Made by a program: the position numbers and the translations under genes. A DNA stretch of 64,000 bases. Source: Imbricaverruca yamaguchii. Lineage: Eukaryota > Arthropoda > Thecostraca > Neoverrucidae. The stretch is from positions 61,001 to 125,000 of the forward strand of contig JAOTOL010001094.1 of the NCBI GenBank assembly GCA_034440575.1, in the 5' to 3' direction. The notes under the pieces were generated by a model. That model made no database searches. It had not been told where the DNA came from and saw only the letters and a program-made list of their open reading frames with translations. Below are positions 61,893 through 64,000 of the stretch, one piece after another (position 1 is the stretch's first letter; every line of letters begins with the position of its first letter).

Positions 61893-62332
61893 GTACAGTT
61901 ATATTCGTTTATTGACGTTTCGGATACAAACATTGATCCATTTTCAAATTCACTGCTCTTCATAATACAAATATACACACACAAGTACACTTAAAAATAT
62001 AAATTGAGCACAGGTTTTACACGAGCTATGCTGTCAACATCACCTCATCTATTGTTAATTCCTGAAGGGCCACTCGCATAAACAAGCATATTCTCATCTG
62101 ACAATTTACAACAATCGTAAAGCACTGGATTCCCCGCATCTACATCGAAACGTGTTTACACTCCTCTCCCCCCCCCGCTTTTTGGTCATGCATTATTCCA
62201 GAGTGACAATGTGACGTGTGTGGTGACTTGTTTGTTTATTTCTGGTGTGTGTTCTCGTGTGTACAATGACTCAAGCACCATGAGACGTGTTCGGTCCGGG
62301 CTAGACGTGATGATGGTGGTGTTGTTGGTGGG

Positions 62333-64000
62333 GTGTTCTATTCTACTGTTGGTAAGGTGTCCTCTATTGAACTGACTACGAACGAAATATTACTTTTGAA
62401 TCTCGGACTTAACTGTCACTTACAATCTAGAAGTGACTTGCTTCATAAAAAGGCGGAACTAGAATTATTATGTCAGGATGTGCTCAAACTTCAAAACGAA
62501 AAGAAAGTTAAAGTCGATCCCCGCCTCAAGGACCTGCTCGTGGGGGAAAGTTCAAAAACGAGAGGGAGTACAAAGAGCAAAGTACTCACAGAAAACCTCC
62601 GAGAAGCCGCCAAGCAGCTCCGTGAAGATGAAAGGATCATCATACGAAAGGCTGATAAGTCTTCTGTGTTTGTCATTTTGGACGCCATGAATACATGCAC
62701 AAGATGGGGGAACTTCTCAGTGACAAAACCAAGTTTGAGCCCATCAAAAAAGATACCACAGACAGTCTAAAGGCAAGAGTAAATAGAGCGATAACATCAG
62801 CTAATGCGGTAATCGGGGGAGTGCACTTCTCGAAGATCGTGGGTGAGTACGCTCCCGGATATGCATATGGAAATGTGAAGATCCACAAAAGCGGTAACCC
62901 ATTGAGGCTTGTAATTTCTCAGGTCACAACCCCAACTTATAGACTAGCCAAAAGACTCAATAGTTTATTAAAACCATACGTACCTGCCAAACACTGCATT
63001 GATTCCATCGATGAGTTTATCGATATTTTAAGGGCCAAGTCCCCACGTGGACAGCTCGCAACCATTGACGTCAAGTCTTTTTACCAACGTGCCAATGGAA
63101 ACAACCATCAAGATCATCATTGAGCAAGTGTATGCCAACACTAATCTGACATTGCCCCCGATGCAGTTGTCACCCAACATTCTTGCGGCGCTGCTCCGTG
63201 CGTGTACCATGGAGTCCCCCTTCCGTGGGCCATGTGGGCAATTGTATCGACAAAAGGAGGGCGTCGCTATGGGTTCCCCATTAGGTCCTCTTTTTGCAAG
63301 CTTTTACATGTGCCACCTGGAAAACCATGTTTTATGTGACCCGTCTGTTGCGCCTCATATCTACTGGAGGTATGTCGATGATGTTTTTGTTGATGTTAGG
63401 GACAGTGACCACCTCAGTGAACTTATCTCAAAATTGGAGGAACGCTCAGTGCTAACTCTCACATCTGAAACACCAATTGATCGGAAGATTCCATTTTTGG
63501 ATGTTCTTGAAAGCCAAACTGATCAAAAGTTTTGCACCTCAGTATACCGGAAACCATCGAATATTGGCTTAGTTATGAACGCAAAAAGTGAGTGTCCTGA
63601 AGGATACAAACAGTGTCCTGCGTGCCTTTGTAAAGAGAGCAATTCGTAATTGTTCTTCCTATGAACTTCTTCATATAGAATTTGACCGACTAAATCAGAT
63701 TTTAGTAAACAATGGCTACACAAACACACAGGTTGATGAAGAAATTAAAACACACATGAACAGGAACACCAACCAGAAATATACAGACAGAACAAACACT
63801 ATTCACCTCTACTATCGAAATTACATGAACTCTGCTTATAAGGTGGATGAGAGAGTCATACAGGACATCATAACAAACAACATCACATGCACCAACAACA
63901 AAGATCAGCTAAAACTCGTCATCTACTACAAAAACATGAAAAGTTGTAATCTTGTAATGAAAAACAATCTTCAGGCCACCAAAGAAAAACTAAAACGTAC
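62333..64000 (+). pseudogene. Penelope-like element RT, frameshifted, runs off window
   Basis: Marks in order: ERIIIRKADKSSVFVILD; APGYAYGNVKIHKSGNPLR; KRLNSLLKPYVPAKHCIDS; motif A ATIDVKSFYQ/TNVPM; MGSPLGPLFASFYM; motif C RYVDDVFVDV; FLDVLESQ..CTSVYRKP; and after 63650 the linker LKLVIYYKNMKSCNLVMKNN that precedes the GIY-YIG endonuclease in this class. Frame changes occur near 62690, 63085 and 63615, so the copy is damaged. The endonuclease lies past 64000. Located in SLC23 intron 9, sense orientation. Confidence 0.87.

Noticed and set aside
60079..62300. Next SLC23 exon (residues after the NAT signature)
   Set aside because: Read through in the frames needed; no segment with suitable borders resembles the following conserved region, so it probably lies past 64000.

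Overview
The window is nuclear DNA from a metazoan, most likely an invertebrate and plausibly an arthropod or crustacean. The grounds are spliceosomal GT-AG introns, a family-23 solute carrier gene, non-LTR and Penelope-like retrotransposons, hAT elements with 8-bp target duplications, and very abundant minisatellites. I cannot name the species. No bacterial-type operon, rRNA or CRISPR array is present.

Host gene. One cellular gene is supported, on the + strand: an SLC23-family nucleobase/ascorbate transporter. Nine exons can be placed at 22197-22232 (probable first coding exon), 34889-35014, 38139-38296, 44087-44292, 45060-45186, 50104-50230, 54405-54506, 57189-57342 and 59939-60078. Their phases chain without a break to 1,176 nt (392 codons). 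The last exon ends in the NAT family signature [10 protein letters not shown]. The C-terminal third lies beyond the right edge. Introns hold nearly all the other material from 22 kb onward.

Mobile DNA. 0-11 kb: minisatellites, a degenerate GGCCCC-type repeat, a Penelope-like fragment (5.6-6.2 kb), then a DNA transposon at 6387-10790 with about 650-bp inverted repeats packed with AGGTCA/TGACCT hexamers and a frameshifted transposase-like gene. 11-20.4 kb: an I/Jockey-type LINE (ORF1 with zinc knuckles; ORF2 with endonuclease, RT and RNase H remnants) whose ORF1 is split by a 3,245-bp hAT element (12016-15260, TSD CATCCAAC). A second, inverted copy of that hAT lies at 27915-31309 (TSD TATTTTGG). 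23.9-25.1 kb: a second LINE ORF1. 34.1-34.8 kb: a LINE RT C-terminus. 40.5-44.0 kb: an intact 1,123-codon CR1/L2-like LINE ORF ending in a CATTA tail 50 bp before an exon. 46.7-47.5 kb: a transposon-derived ORF inside a degenerate repeat. 51.0-51.3 kb: the 3' end of a relative of the first LINE. 56.8 kb: a tRNA-derived SINE head. 61.6-64.0 kb: a Penelope-like element with an inverted N-terminal piece upstream.

Tandem repeats. More than fifteen arrays with units from 2 to about 115 bp account for a large share of the sequence. Several abut exons of the transporter. The 50-bp array at 59.49-59.94 kb is a series of degenerate copies of the next exon's own 3' splice junction. The 38-39-bp array after exon 1 carries a near-consensus 5' splice site in many units. 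The long reading frames in these arrays are by-products of the repeats.
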